Source of the DNA: Thalassobellus sediminis
GTDB lineage: Bacteria; Bacteroidota; Bacteroidia; Flavobacteriales; Flavobacteriaceae
DNA length: 64,000 nucleotides
Reading direction: 5' to 3'
NCBI RefSeq assembly: GCF_044386045.1
Contig: NZ_JBISCD010000040.1
Location: 496,001-560,000 of the forward strand
Shown: in pieces, positions 53,085-61,509 of the stretch
Layout: each line of letters opens with the position of its first letter
Position numbering within the stretch: the stretch's first letter is position 1
The notes under the pieces: generated by a model
The model's database searches: none
What the model was told of the DNA's origin: nothing
The model's input: the letters and a program-made list of their open reading frames with translations, nothing else
Made by a program: the position numbers and the translations under genes

Positions 53085-53792
53085 TTAAAAGTTAACAAAT
53101 GTGATAATATTAAATTGATCTCTACTCATTGTTTCAAAAAATTGATTCATATAACCAGCCTCAATTCTTATATCCTTATTTAAGTTGTAACCTAAACCTA
53201 AATAAACCCTATTCCTATCAAAAATAGAGGTTTTAGTGTTTAAGAATATTTCATTGTATGCTGACAAATAATACTTTTTATTTTCAATTTCTTTCTTACC
53301 TAAAGGTACTTTTAATGCTAAAAAATAGCGAAATCTTAATTTAAAATCACTTTCTACAAAACGTTGTTCAAATCTATACCTATGACTTAACTTAATACTT
53401 CCTATATTTTGTTTAGAAGTAAATTGCTGAAAAATACGATGCTCATTTACAGATACTTTATTATCTGATTGACCAATATAATTCTCAGATAAAATATAAC
53501 CATAACCTAACAATACATTGTTTTTGTTTTCGTTAAAGGTATAACCCAAACCCGTTCTTAATAAAAGCTGTTCTAAATCTCCAATAGCATTATAATTTCT
53601 ATACTGAACTTCGTTATGAATATTCCATTTACTATTAAGTTTTTTGTTTCCAATATAAATAAGCCAATTACCGAAATTACTGTCTTGACTAAAACTTAAC
53701 ATAGGAAGCATTAAAACAATTACTATTATTATAGCTTTATAATTACCACAAGCAAAAATGATATGCTTGGTATTGATAAAAAAGTTTTTCAT
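53085..53792 (-). CDS. DUF2490-family outer-membrane protein
   Basis: A 235-residue exported protein of the DUF2490 family, predicted to form a small outer-membrane beta-barrel. After an unusually long basic leader (MKNFFINTKHIIFACGNYKA) a hydrophobic signal segment ends near LSFSQDSN. The mature protein alternates short strands (WNIHNEVQYRNYN; NNVLLGYGYILSEN; IKLSHRYRFEQRFVES) and ends with aromatic NIITFVNF, suitable for barrel assembly. Function unknown. It lies between two SulP genes (49 and 57 bp spacing), so an outer-membrane pore for the same anion is an attractive inference. Confidence 0.85.
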   Translation of the reverse strand: MKNFFINTKHIIFACGNYKAIIIVIVLMLPMLSFSQDSNFGNWLIYIGNKKLNSKWNIHNEVQYRNYNAIGDLEQLLLRTGLGYTFNENKNNVLLGYGYILSENYIGQSDNKVSVNEHRIFQQFTSKQNIGSIKLSHRYRFEQRFVESDFKLRFRYFLALKVPLGKKEIENKKYYLSAYNEIFLNTKTSIFDRNRVYLGLGYNLNKDIRIEAGYMNQFFETMSRDQFNIITFVNF

Positions 53793-53849
53793 ATTTTGAA
53801 TTTATACAGCAACGACTTAACGTTTACTATTTTTTTCCTAAAATTTAGT

Positions 53850-55448
53850 TTAACTTAAACTTAAATTCGATTTAGGTCTTAATTCAAAAAACTCAATAAA
53901 ACTTTCAGGGTTTTCTACAACGCCTCTTTTTGAAATTAACTTAATATTAATATTTCTTTCTTTTGCTTTAAACGCAAAATCCTCTAAAATTTCAATAATA
54001 TCGTTATCTAAGTATCTCGTTTTCATTAAATCGATCTCTAAATAAGAATTTTCTGGAACAGAATCTAGTTCTTTTAAAATAGCTGCTTTATTAAAGAACG
54101 TTACTTCTTCGGCTAAAGTCATTTTAAGTTTGCCATCATCAACATCTTCACCTTCTTTATGTAAAAAGTGTGAGTTTTGAAAGCTTTTTTGTAATATCAC
54201 AAATATTCCTACTGCTAAACCTAAACCAATTCCTAATAATAAATCTCCTGTAATTACCATAGGTAATACTGTTGCCATAAATGGCACATATTGTTTCCAC
54301 CCTAATTTATACATTTTCTTAAACGTTGATGGTTTTGCTAATTTAAAACCAACAATAAATAGTACTGCTGCCAATACAGAAAGTGGAATCTTATTTAATA
54401 ATGTTGGAATAAGAATAACTGATATTAATAAAAAGAAACCATGAATTATAGCAGATAGTTTACTTTTACCTCCTGATTGAATGTTTGCAGAACTTCTTAC
54501 AATTACTTGTGTTATTGGTAAGCCTCCTATTAAACCAGAAACAATATTTCCAGTTCCTTGAGCAAATAATTCTCTATTGGTAGGGGTTACATTTTTATCT
54601 GGATCTAATTTATCTGTAGCTTCAACACAAAGTAAAGTTTCTAAAGACGCAACTAATGCTATAGTAAAAGCTGTAATCCAAACCTCCATTTTTCCAATAG
54701 CTGTAAAATTTGGAAAACGAAATTGACTCTTAATAGTGTCTATACTATCTGGTACAGATACTAATTGGCTTTTTATAAGCTCTAAAGAACCATCTTTTGT
54801 TAAAACATAAAAAATTATACCTACAACTACTGCTACCAAAGGCCCTTGAACTAGTTGAAATATTTTTCCTTTTTTAGAAAGTATATTAGACCATAAAAGT
54901 AAAATTGCTAAGGCTATCAATCCAATTACTGTAGCCCCAATACTAATATTACCACTTATCAATGCATTAAAGGCTCTTGAAAGTCCTGCCATTAAATTTT
55001 CACCTTCAAACTGAAGAAACTCATAATTACCTACTGGGTTTTTTCCCATTCCAAAAAAGTAAGGAATCTGTTTTAAGATAATAATTATTCCTATACCAGT
55101 TAGCATACCTTTTATTACTGATGAAGGGAAAAAATAACCAATAATACCTAAACGTAATACCCCAAATAATAGTTGTATTAAACCACCAAGTACAACGGCT
55201 ACTAAAAAATTCTCGTACCCTAAAGATGTTATGGCAGTTAAAACTATAGCTGCTAAACCTGCAGCAGGTCCACTTACCCCTATTTTAGACCCACTTATAG
55301 CACCTACAACTACTCCTCCAATAATACCAGATATTAATCCAGAAAAAAGTGGTGCTCCACTCGCTAATGCAATACCTAAACATAATGGTAATGCTACAAA
55401 AAATACAACTATACTCGCTGGTAAGTCTGCTTTTATATTTTTAAACAT
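53850..55448 (-). CDS. Second SulP-family anion transporter with STAS domain
   Basis: A 532-residue transporter, distinct from the one at 51173-53035. The start is IKADLPASIVVFFVALPLCL followed by GIALASGAPLFSG, then GSKIGVSGPAAGLAAIVLTA, and the conserved GTGNIVSGLIGGLPITQVIV and SGGKSKLSAIIHG segments. The C-terminal STAS domain begins near KLKMTLAEEVTFFNKAAILK. It lacks the long charged insertion of the other SulP protein. The ATG at 55448 gives the family N terminus. In some marine bacteria this SulP type is linked to bicarbonate uptake with carbonic anhydrase. It is preceded by a short hypothetical gene and followed by DUF2490. Confidence 0.9.
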   Translation of the reverse strand: MFKNIKADLPASIVVFFVALPLCLGIALASGAPLFSGLISGIIGGVVVGAISGSKIGVSGPAAGLAAIVLTAITSLGYENFLVAVVLGGLIQLLFGVLRLGIIGYFFPSSVIKGMLTGIGIIIILKQIPYFFGMGKNPVGNYEFLQFEGENLMAGLSRAFNALISGNISIGATVIGLIALAILLLWSNILSKKGKIFQLVQGPLVAVVVGIIFYVLTKDGSLELIKSQLVSVPDSIDTIKSQFRFPNFTAIGKMEVWITAFTIALVASLETLLCVEATDKLDPDKNVTPTNRELFAQGTGNIVSGLIGGLPITQVIVRSSANIQSGGKSKLSAIIHGFFLLISVILIPTLLNKIPLSVLAAVLFIVGFKLAKPSTFKKMYKLGWKQYVPFMATVLPMVITGDLLLGIGLGLAVGIFVILQKSFQNSHFLHKEGEDVDDGKLKMTLAEEVTFFNKAAILKELDSVPENSYLEIDLMKTRYLDNDIIEILEDFAFKAKERNINIKLISKRGVVENPESFIEFFELRPKSNLSLS

Positions 55449-55530
55449 ACTATATAAAATTTTAGTTAATAGCAAAACACTAAAAACTGTTAATAATTAA
55501 TTTAGACCTTAATAGCCTATAAATCTATAA

Positions 55531-55833
55531 TTATAATATGTTATGGTCTGGAGGAGGAGAAATAAGATTTAAGTTTGGCTTTGCATATTTCTTAAAGTAA
55601 TACTGAACGTTATTTTCTGCTACATTTAAAGCAAAATCTGATTCAATACTATTATATTCTGAAAAGAAAACCTCTTTGTCTTTACTTTTTTCAATGCCTT
55701 TTTCTTCTTCTTCAGAAGAGGCATAAAAAGTAGTAATGTCAATAGAATCATCAACCAAAAGAATAACCGTTGGAGCCACTAAAAGCACCACGAAAATGGT
55801 TGATAATAATATAGAAATTATACTTCTTCTCAT
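55531..55833 (-). CDS. Hypothetical small membrane-anchored protein
   Basis: A 100-residue protein with one N-terminal hydrophobic segment (RRSIISILLSTIFVVLLVAP and on), then an acidic Glu/Lys stretch (SSEEEEKGIEKSKDKE) and a tail ending in PPPDHNIL. It is probably anchored in the inner membrane with the polar part in the periplasm. I do not recognise the family. It is the first gene of the run leading to two SulP transporters, DUF2490 and carbonic anhydrase (82 bp to the first SulP start), so it may belong functionally with them. It is 55 bp from batE. Confidence 0.65.
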   Translation of the reverse strand: MRRSIISILLSTIFVVLLVAPTVILLVDDSIDITTFYASSEEEEKGIEKSKDKEVFFSEYNSIESDFALNVAENNVQYYFKKYAKPNLNLISPPPDHNIL

Positions 55834-55888
55834 TTATAATGATTTTCTTAAAAAAGCTAATATATAGTATTTTTTGATAAAAAAGTAA

Positions 55889-56647
55889 TTAAAACACTTT
55901 CAACATTTTAATGTCCTTGAATGGAACCCAGCCAATTTTTCCATCAGAAAGTTTAATTTTTTTCCATTCGTTATATGTTTCTAACACCTGAACTTTAGTG
56001 CCTTCATGCAACCTAAAAGATTCTTCACTTCTTGAATTAGGATCGCTCTTTACTTTGCATTCTTGTGCAAAAACAATTGCAGGATTATCCTTCTTATCTA
56101 AATTATATCTATGAAAAGCAAAAACAAGTGTTATAAAAACAAATATAAGCGCCGTTAAACTTCCTATAAAAGTTATACGTTTGTTTAAAGTAGAATAAGC
56201 AAAATAATAGATTAAAAATAAAATAACGAAACAAAATACTAACCCAACAGATGCTTTTGCCCAATTATCAAAAGGCATCAAATTTGTTACATTTTTTACA
56301 AGTTTTGAAAATCCAGTTACAGGAATAACATCAATAGCATCAATGGTCATGTTTTTTGCAAATGCCATGTTGTTTTTTATATCGGTATCATCTGGTGATA
56401 ACTGAAGTGCTTTTTCATAATAAAAAATACTTGGTGCTATATTATTAAGCTTATAATTAGCATTTGCTATATTAAAATACAAATCGGCAGAATGCTTTCC
56501 ACTTTCTAATATGGTTGTATAATTATCAATAGCTTCTGCATATTTGCCTTGATTATACAATTCATTCGCTTTTTTAAATAAAGCTTGGTTTTGAGAAAAA
56601 CCAGATAAACTTAACAAAAACGATAGTATGTAAATTAGCTTTTTCAT
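55889..56647 (-). CDS. batE: BatE, TPR and SH3-like protein of the bat operon
   Basis: A 252-residue protein: signal peptide or first helix (MKKLIYILSFLLSLSGFSQN), TPR units at about 20-95 (KKANELYNQGKYAEAIDNYT; YFNIANANYKLNNIAPSIFY), two membrane helices near 130-190, and a C-terminal SH3-like domain (RLHEGTKVQVLETYNEWKKI; GKIGWVPFKDIKML). This is the BatE layout from Bacteroidota aerotolerance operons. The ATG at 56647 is 1 bp after the batD stop; an upstream TTG would overlap batD. The partners BatA-D are directly upstream. The biochemical role of the Bat complex is still unclear; it is linked to oxygen and envelope stress tolerance. Confidence 0.9.
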   Translation of the reverse strand: MKKLIYILSFLLSLSGFSQNQALFKKANELYNQGKYAEAIDNYTTILESGKHSADLYFNIANANYKLNNIAPSIFYYEKALQLSPDDTDIKNNMAFAKNMTIDAIDVIPVTGFSKLVKNVTNLMPFDNWAKASVGLVFCFVILFLIYYFAYSTLNKRITFIGSLTALIFVFITLVFAFHRYNLDKKDNPAIVFAQECKVKSDPNSRSEESFRLHEGTKVQVLETYNEWKKIKLSDGKIGWVPFKDIKMLKVF

Positions 56648-56648
56648 G

Positions 56649-58424
56649 TTAACGTACTTGTTTATCAATTAAAGAAATAGCTTTAGCCGCCTTATCATAA
56701 TCTTCTTGCATTGTCACAACATCAATAGGCGTATAACGTGCTAATTCACAACTTTCTAAAATACTAACAAAATCTTTTATTGGCTGTTCATCAACTTGTT
56801 TTTCTTTAAGTAAATTATTGATTTTCTCTTTACTTAAATCATTGGTTTCAATATGTAATTTTGCTTTTAAATAATTGTGTAATGCTTTCTCTAAAGCAAT
56901 GTAAAATGCCTCTTTTTGTCCAAGAGATTTTTTGGCTCCTTTTAAATATTTCTTAGCTAACCTATCTGCTTTTCTAATACGGTTTCCATAAACATCAGCA
57001 TCTCTTGTTGCTTTTTTATTTCTTACAACAATAGCTAACGGAATGGCTAAAAAAGGAAACAATAACAAGCTCCAAAATAAATTTGTTTTAAAGAAGTAAG
57101 TTGGCTTTATACTTGTAAAATTTGACGCAGTTTTAATAAATGCAAATTGGTCATTATTTAAAACAACTGGTTGCTTTCCTGTATTAGAAACCGCAACACT
57201 TTCATTAGTATTGGCAGCATTTGTTGGTCCGTTTGAAACATCAATTATAATTTCTTGTGATGTTAAACGCTTATAGCTTTTTGTTTTTAAATCGAAATAA
57301 GAAAATGAAATATTTGGTATAGGATACTTACCTTTATATTGTGGTACGACGGTATAACTATCAGAAATACTTCCTTTCATGCCCGATAAATTAGTTGTTA
57401 CCTTTTCTTTATGTTCTGGCTCGTAAACTTCTAAAGAACTTGGCAACGAAACTTTAGGAAGTTTAAATAATTTTAAATTACCATTTCCTCGAACCTCAAC
57501 TTTTAATTGTAACGATTCAGAAGCGTCTAATTCTTTTTTTGATGCAAATACATTAAAATCAAAATCACCAACAGCACCTGTAAAATCGGCTGGTTTTCCG
57601 GCCTCTGGTAATGGTTTCACATTAATAATCTTGCTTCCAGCAGAAATATTTCTATTAACACGCGTCATTAATCGGCTTCCAAAAATATCTCGTCTATTTG
57701 TAGGAACGCGCATTGCAAGATTTAAAGTAAGCGGTTCTATTTTTAACTTACCCGTTTTTTGAGGATATAAAACTACTTTTTTATAAACTAAATACCTGTA
57801 ATCTTCCCCTTTATAAGTGCCGTTCTGTACTTTAGATCCTTGAGTATCTATATTCTGACTCCAAAAATCATTATATCTTGGACTATCTGCTTCATTAAAA
57901 TTATCGACAGCTATTGTTGGAGATACATAAATTTTATAAACTACTGTTATAGCTTCGTTTAAATAAGGATTAGTATTAGATACTTCTGCTACTAAATGAA
58001 TATTCTCTGATGCTATAAAATTAGGATCGTTAGGATCTTTTGGTTTATCTACAGCTGCGGTAACCTGTATTTTAATTGGTAATGTTTTGTATGTTTCTCC
58101 ATCTATTGTAATACGGGCTTGTGAAATGGTAAAATTACCTCGCTTTTTAGGTGCTAAAAAATAGCTATATGTTTTTTTATAAGTCCGCTTACCATTAATC
58201 CAAGAATTACTTACAGATTGGTTAGGTCCTCCAACTACAGTAAAATTATCAAAGCTTGGTGGGTGAAAGTTATCGCCATCTTGATTCATTTCAAAATCAA
58301 GACGTAAACGCTCATTCATTCCTAATGTTTTCTTACTCGCCTTTGCTTCAAATTTAACTTGTGCTGAAGCTATACTTGTTGTAAGTATAAATAGTAATAT
58401 CGATATGTATTTTATAAACTTCAT
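56649..58424 (-). CDS. batD: BatD protein of the bat operon
   Basis: A 591-residue exported membrane protein. A signal peptide (MKFIKYISILLFILTTSIAS, cleavage near AQV) is followed by several immunoglobulin-like oxygen-tolerance domains (KFEAKASKKTLGMNERLRLD; NTNPYLNEAITVVYKIYVSP; VFASKKELDASESLQLKVEV). A single membrane helix lies near 450 (FWSLLLFPFLAIPLAIVV), and a helical cytoplasmic tail closes the protein. It matches BatD. It lies between batC (67 bp, containing a dispersed hairpin repeat) and batE. The sequence looks intact and of usual size. Confidence 0.93.
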   Translation of the reverse strand: MKFIKYISILLFILTTSIASAQVKFEAKASKKTLGMNERLRLDFEMNQDGDNFHPPSFDNFTVVGGPNQSVSNSWINGKRTYKKTYSYFLAPKKRGNFTISQARITIDGETYKTLPIKIQVTAAVDKPKDPNDPNFIASENIHLVAEVSNTNPYLNEAITVVYKIYVSPTIAVDNFNEADSPRYNDFWSQNIDTQGSKVQNGTYKGEDYRYLVYKKVVLYPQKTGKLKIEPLTLNLAMRVPTNRRDIFGSRLMTRVNRNISAGSKIINVKPLPEAGKPADFTGAVGDFDFNVFASKKELDASESLQLKVEVRGNGNLKLFKLPKVSLPSSLEVYEPEHKEKVTTNLSGMKGSISDSYTVVPQYKGKYPIPNISFSYFDLKTKSYKRLTSQEIIIDVSNGPTNAANTNESVAVSNTGKQPVVLNNDQFAFIKTASNFTSIKPTYFFKTNLFWSLLLFPFLAIPLAIVVRNKKATRDADVYGNRIRKADRLAKKYLKGAKKSLGQKEAFYIALEKALHNYLKAKLHIETNDLSKEKINNLLKEKQVDEQPIKDFVSILESCELARYTPIDVVTMQEDYDKAAKAISLIDKQVR

Positions 58425-58462
58425 ATTCCTTCAATCTATATTCTCAAAATATAATATTTCAA

Positions 58463-58491
58463 TGGATTCCTGTTTATACAGGAATGACAGA
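58463..58491 (-). repeat. Dispersed stop-codon-proximal hairpin repeat, copy 4
   Basis: The minus strand reads TCTGTCATTCCTGTATAAAC then AGGAATCCA, with a perfect ATTCCTGT/ACAGGAAT stem around ATAA. It starts on the base after the batC stop, in batC sense, between batC and batD. Confidence 0.75.
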
Positions 58492-59325
58492 TTACCAATC
58501 TTTATCAGTTTTTATTTTAACGCCTTTTCTCTTTTCTGCATTCATTTTCTCTTGAACTTTTTGTTCTTGATTATTCATGGCTTCTAATAAATTTTTCATT
58601 TGCTGAGGCGACATTTGTCCTGGTTGAGGCTTTGGTTTTTGCTCATCTTTCTTTTCTTCATCACCCTTTCCTTTATCTTCTTTTTCATCTTTAGGTTTTC
58701 CTTCATCATCCTTTTTGTCGTCCCCTTCTTTTTTATCTTGATCGCCTTCGTCTTTCTTGTCTTGATCTTTGTTTTCTCCGTCCTTATCTTTTTTGTCGTC
58801 TTGCTTGTCTTTATCTTTATTATCCTTATTCTCGTCGTCTTTATTATCGTCTTTTTGGTCTTGCTTTTGCTGTTCGGCACATACTTTTGCTAAACCTAAA
58901 TTGTACCGTGTTTCATTATCAGCAGGATTGTTTCTTAATGCATTTTTATAAGCTTCAACAGCCTCTTTACATTTTTTATTCTGCATTAAAACATTTCCTA
59001 TATTGTGAAATGCTTTATGCTTTTCTGCTTTAGATGTTGCAGATTCTGCCGCTTCTTGAAGTCTAAACAATGCTTCATCAAAGCTTCCTTTTTTTATGTA
59101 TGAACTTCCTAAATTATATATACCTGCTACTGTTGATGGATTTTCTGAAATAGCTTTTCTATAGGCCATTTCGGCAGAAACAAAATCATCTTCACCTATT
59201 AAATTATTAGCTTCATAAACATAATTATTAGCTTTCTTTAATGCCAATAATTGCTCTTTATCTTTTTCTTGAGCAAAAGATATTGTTGTAATTAGTAGTA
59301 ATATATATGTTGCTATTTGTTTCAT
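58492..59325 (-). CDS. batC: BatC, TPR protein with Asp/Lys-rich low-complexity tail
   Basis: A 277-residue exported protein with signal peptide MKQIATYILLLITTISFAQE. TPR units occupy about 25-150 (DDFVSAEMAYRKAISENPST; KKCKEAVEAYKNALRNNPAD). Residues about 155-235 are almost pure Asp, Lys, Glu, Gln and Asn, in runs such as DNKDDENKDNKDKDKQDDKK. The end, PQQMKNLLEAMNNQEQKVQE plus a basic tail, is the conserved C terminus of BatC-type proteins. The low-complexity linker should be disordered and is coded by near-repetitive purine-rich DNA prone to length change. The position between batB and batD confirms identity. Confidence 0.9.
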   Translation of the reverse strand: MKQIATYILLLITTISFAQEKDKEQLLALKKANNYVYEANNLIGEDDFVSAEMAYRKAISENPSTVAGIYNLGSSYIKKGSFDEALFRLQEAAESATSKAEKHKAFHNIGNVLMQNKKCKEAVEAYKNALRNNPADNETRYNLGLAKVCAEQQKQDQKDDNKDDENKDNKDKDKQDDKKDKDGENKDQDKKDEGDQDKKEGDDKKDDEGKPKDEKEDKGKGDEEKKDEQKPKPQPGQMSPQQMKNLLEAMNNQEQKVQEKMNAEKRKGVKIKTDKDW

Positions 59326-59393
59326 TCTATTCTAATATATAAAACCTTCTTGCTTTTCTTCGTTAAAAAAAATATAAAATATTTTCGTTGATG

Positions 59394-60434
59394 CTATAGG
59401 TTTTCATTAAATAAATTCAGCTTCTTTAACCAAGCTGTTTTACGCTCTAACAAGAAAACATCTAATAATAAGAAGAAAACACCAAAACCTAAAAACCATT
59501 GAAACTGATCTTTAAAATCGGCAAATTGTTTAGCTTCAAATTCTGTTTTGTCCATACCATTTAAAATCTCACGTATATTTTCAACAACATTATTTGTATT
59601 CTTTCCATTAATATATGCACCATTAGCTGCATCAGCTATATTTTTTAGCGTTTCTTCATTTAAACGTGTAATAACGGTTTCTCCTTGGCTATCTTTTTTA
59701 TAATTTAAAACAATACCATTTCTTTTTTCTGGAATAGGCCCTCCTTTTATATCGCCTACACCAATGGTAAAAATCCTGATACCTTCTTCGCTAGCTTCTT
59801 CTGCAACATTTGCTGCTTCTTCACTGTGATCTTCTCCATCAGAAATTATAATTAAGACTCTATTGGTTTGTTCTTCATCATCAAAATATGTTTTTGACAA
59901 TTCAATAGCTTCATTAATGGCTGTTCCTTGAGACGATAACATATCGGTATTCATGCTTTGTAAAAACATTTTTGCCGATGCATAGTCTGTTGTTATTGGT
60001 AGTTGGGGAAATGCTTTTCCTGCGTAAGCAATAATACCTACACGATCACTAGCCAAATTATTAATAATTTGCGTTACCAATTGTTTTGATTTTTCCAATC
60101 GGTTTGGAGCAATATCTTCTGCCAACATACTTTTAGAAACATCTATTGCAAAAACAATATCAACCCCTTCTCGTTTAACCGTTTCTAATTTCGTTCCATT
60201 TTTCGGATTTACCAGCGCTATAGATAGACATGCAAAAGCCAGACAAAGCAAAACTATTTTTAATGTAGTCTTGAAAAATGATTTATTAGGACTTAACCTA
60301 TTCATCATTTTTTTATCAGCAAATTTTTTCTGCACACTTCGTTTCCAAATTTGAAGTAATAGAAACAAGACAACTATCACCGGAATGATAAGCAACGTCC
60401 AAAACCATATTTTTTCTTCTAATAAATCAAACAT
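59394..60434 (-). CDS. batB: BatB, VWA-domain membrane protein
   Basis: A 346-residue inner-membrane protein with two N-terminal helices (WFWTLLIIPVIVVLFLLLQI; LKIVLLCLAFACLSIALV), a von Willebrand factor A domain at about 90-300, and a C-terminal helix (FQWFLGFGVFFLLLDVFLL). The MIDAS metal site is complete: D98-x-S100-x-S102 in AIDVSKSM, with threonine and aspartate from TDYASA and ISDGEDHSEE. It follows batA after 70 bp, with a dispersed hairpin repeat in the gap, and precedes batC. BatA and BatB are thought to interact in the periplasm or membrane; the ligand is unknown. Confidence 0.94.
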   Translation of the reverse strand: MFDLLEEKIWFWTLLIIPVIVVLFLLLQIWKRSVQKKFADKKMMNRLSPNKSFFKTTLKIVLLCLAFACLSIALVNPKNGTKLETVKREGVDIVFAIDVSKSMLAEDIAPNRLEKSKQLVTQIINNLASDRVGIIAYAGKAFPQLPITTDYASAKMFLQSMNTDMLSSQGTAINEAIELSKTYFDDEEQTNRVLIIISDGEDHSEEAANVAEEASEEGIRIFTIGVGDIKGGPIPEKRNGIVLNYKKDSQGETVITRLNEETLKNIADAANGAYINGKNTNNVVENIREILNGMDKTEFEAKQFADFKDQFQWFLGFGVFFLLLDVFLLERKTAWLKKLNLFNENL

Positions 60435-60471
60435 ATATTACTCTACAAATTCTAATTTTTAATTTCAAATA

Positions 60472-60500
60472 ATTCTCGCTTTCGCGGAAATAACAAAAAA
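60472..60500 (-). repeat. Dispersed stop-codon-proximal hairpin repeat, copy 5
   Basis: The minus strand reads TTTTTTGTTATTTCCGCGAA then AGCGAGAAT; the loop sequence differs but the flanking TTTTTGTTATT and the stem layout are kept. It starts 4 bases after the batA stop, in batA sense, between batA and batB. Confidence 0.65.
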
Positions 60501-60504
60501 CATA

Positions 60505-61509
60505 CTACACGAAACTTCTAAAAATTGTAAATCGCCCTAGTAATTCTAAAAGCAATAAAATCCCTGCTAACAGTACTAATGAGCGATATTTTTCTTCGTA
60601 ATTATAAAACTTAAACTCTTCTACCTCTGTTTTTTCTAACTTATTAATTTCGTTATAAATTTCTTCTAACTTTTTATTATTAGTGGCTCTAAAATATTTA
60701 CCGCCCGTAACATTAGCTATTTCTTTAAGTAATGTTTCATCAATTTCAACTTGAGCACGACCATATTGAAATTGTCCGTTAGGTAAAATACCAATAGGCG
60801 ATAACGCCATTCCGTTGGTTCCTAAACCAATGGTATATGTTTTTATACCATATTCAACAGCTAATTCACTAGCTATTTTAGGATCTATAAATCCGGAATT
60901 GTTAACCCCATCTGTCAATAAAATAATGACTTTACTTTTTGCTTTACTATCTTTTAATCGGTTTACAGAAGTCGCTAACCCCATGCCAATTGCTGTGCCA
61001 CCTTCAATAATCGTATTATATTTAATACTTTTTAAAGAACGTAGTACAATAGCTTTATCGCTAGTAATTGGTGTTTTTGTGTAACTTTCGCCCGCATATT
61101 CTACCAAACCAATTCTATCATTTGGTCTGCCTTTTATAAACTCTGCAGCCACATTTTTAAGGGCTTCTAATCTATTAGGCGATAAATCTTTAGCCAACAT
61201 ACTAGCCGATACATCTATTGCCATTACAATATCAATACCTCTTGTTGTTTTTGTTTTTGTTGATACATCAACGGTTTGAGGTCTTGCCAATGCGGTAATT
61301 AATAATGTCAGGGCTAATAAACGCAATACAAATAACACATGCTTAACTCTTGGCAACCATGAATTGGTGACTTTAAAGCCTTTTAAACTTGATATTTTAA
61401 GTTCTGCTGTCTGCTTTTTGTTTTTTATAATATACCAAAGTATAACTAGTGGTAACAAAAGTAACAACCAGAACCATTGTTTATTTAAAAATTCTATCCC
61501 CTCAAACAT
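60505..61509 (-). CDS. batA: BatA, VWA-domain membrane protein
   Basis: A 334-residue paralogue of BatB with the same plan: helices near 12-27 and 57-76, VWA domain about 90-300 and a final helix (YRSLVLLAGILLLLELLGRF). MIDAS residues D99, S101 and S103 lie in AIDVSASM, with TPITSDKA and LLTDGVNNSG supplying the others. The start codon overlaps the stop of the upstream gene by one base (TAATG on the minus strand), so translation is coupled. It precedes batB. Sequence intact and of usual length. Confidence 0.94.
   Translation of the reverse strand: MFEGIEFLNKQWFWLLLLLPLVILWYIIKNKKQTAELKISSLKGFKVTNSWLPRVKHVLFVLRLLALTLLITALARPQTVDVSTKTKTTRGIDIVMAIDVSASMLAKDLSPNRLEALKNVAAEFIKGRPNDRIGLVEYAGESYTKTPITSDKAIVLRSLKSIKYNTIIEGGTAIGMGLATSVNRLKDSKAKSKVIILLTDGVNNSGFIDPKIASELAVEYGIKTYTIGLGTNGMALSPIGILPNGQFQYGRAQVEIDETLLKEIANVTGGKYFRATNNKKLEEIYNEINKLEKTEVEEFKFYNYEEKYRSLVLLAGILLLLELLGRFTIFRSFV

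Noticed and set aside
58600..58951. Plus-strand open frames rich in Phe, Leu and Ile
   Set aside because: They are antisense to the Asp/Lys-rich BatC linker; the repetitive codons remove stops on the opposite strand. No start context or family match.
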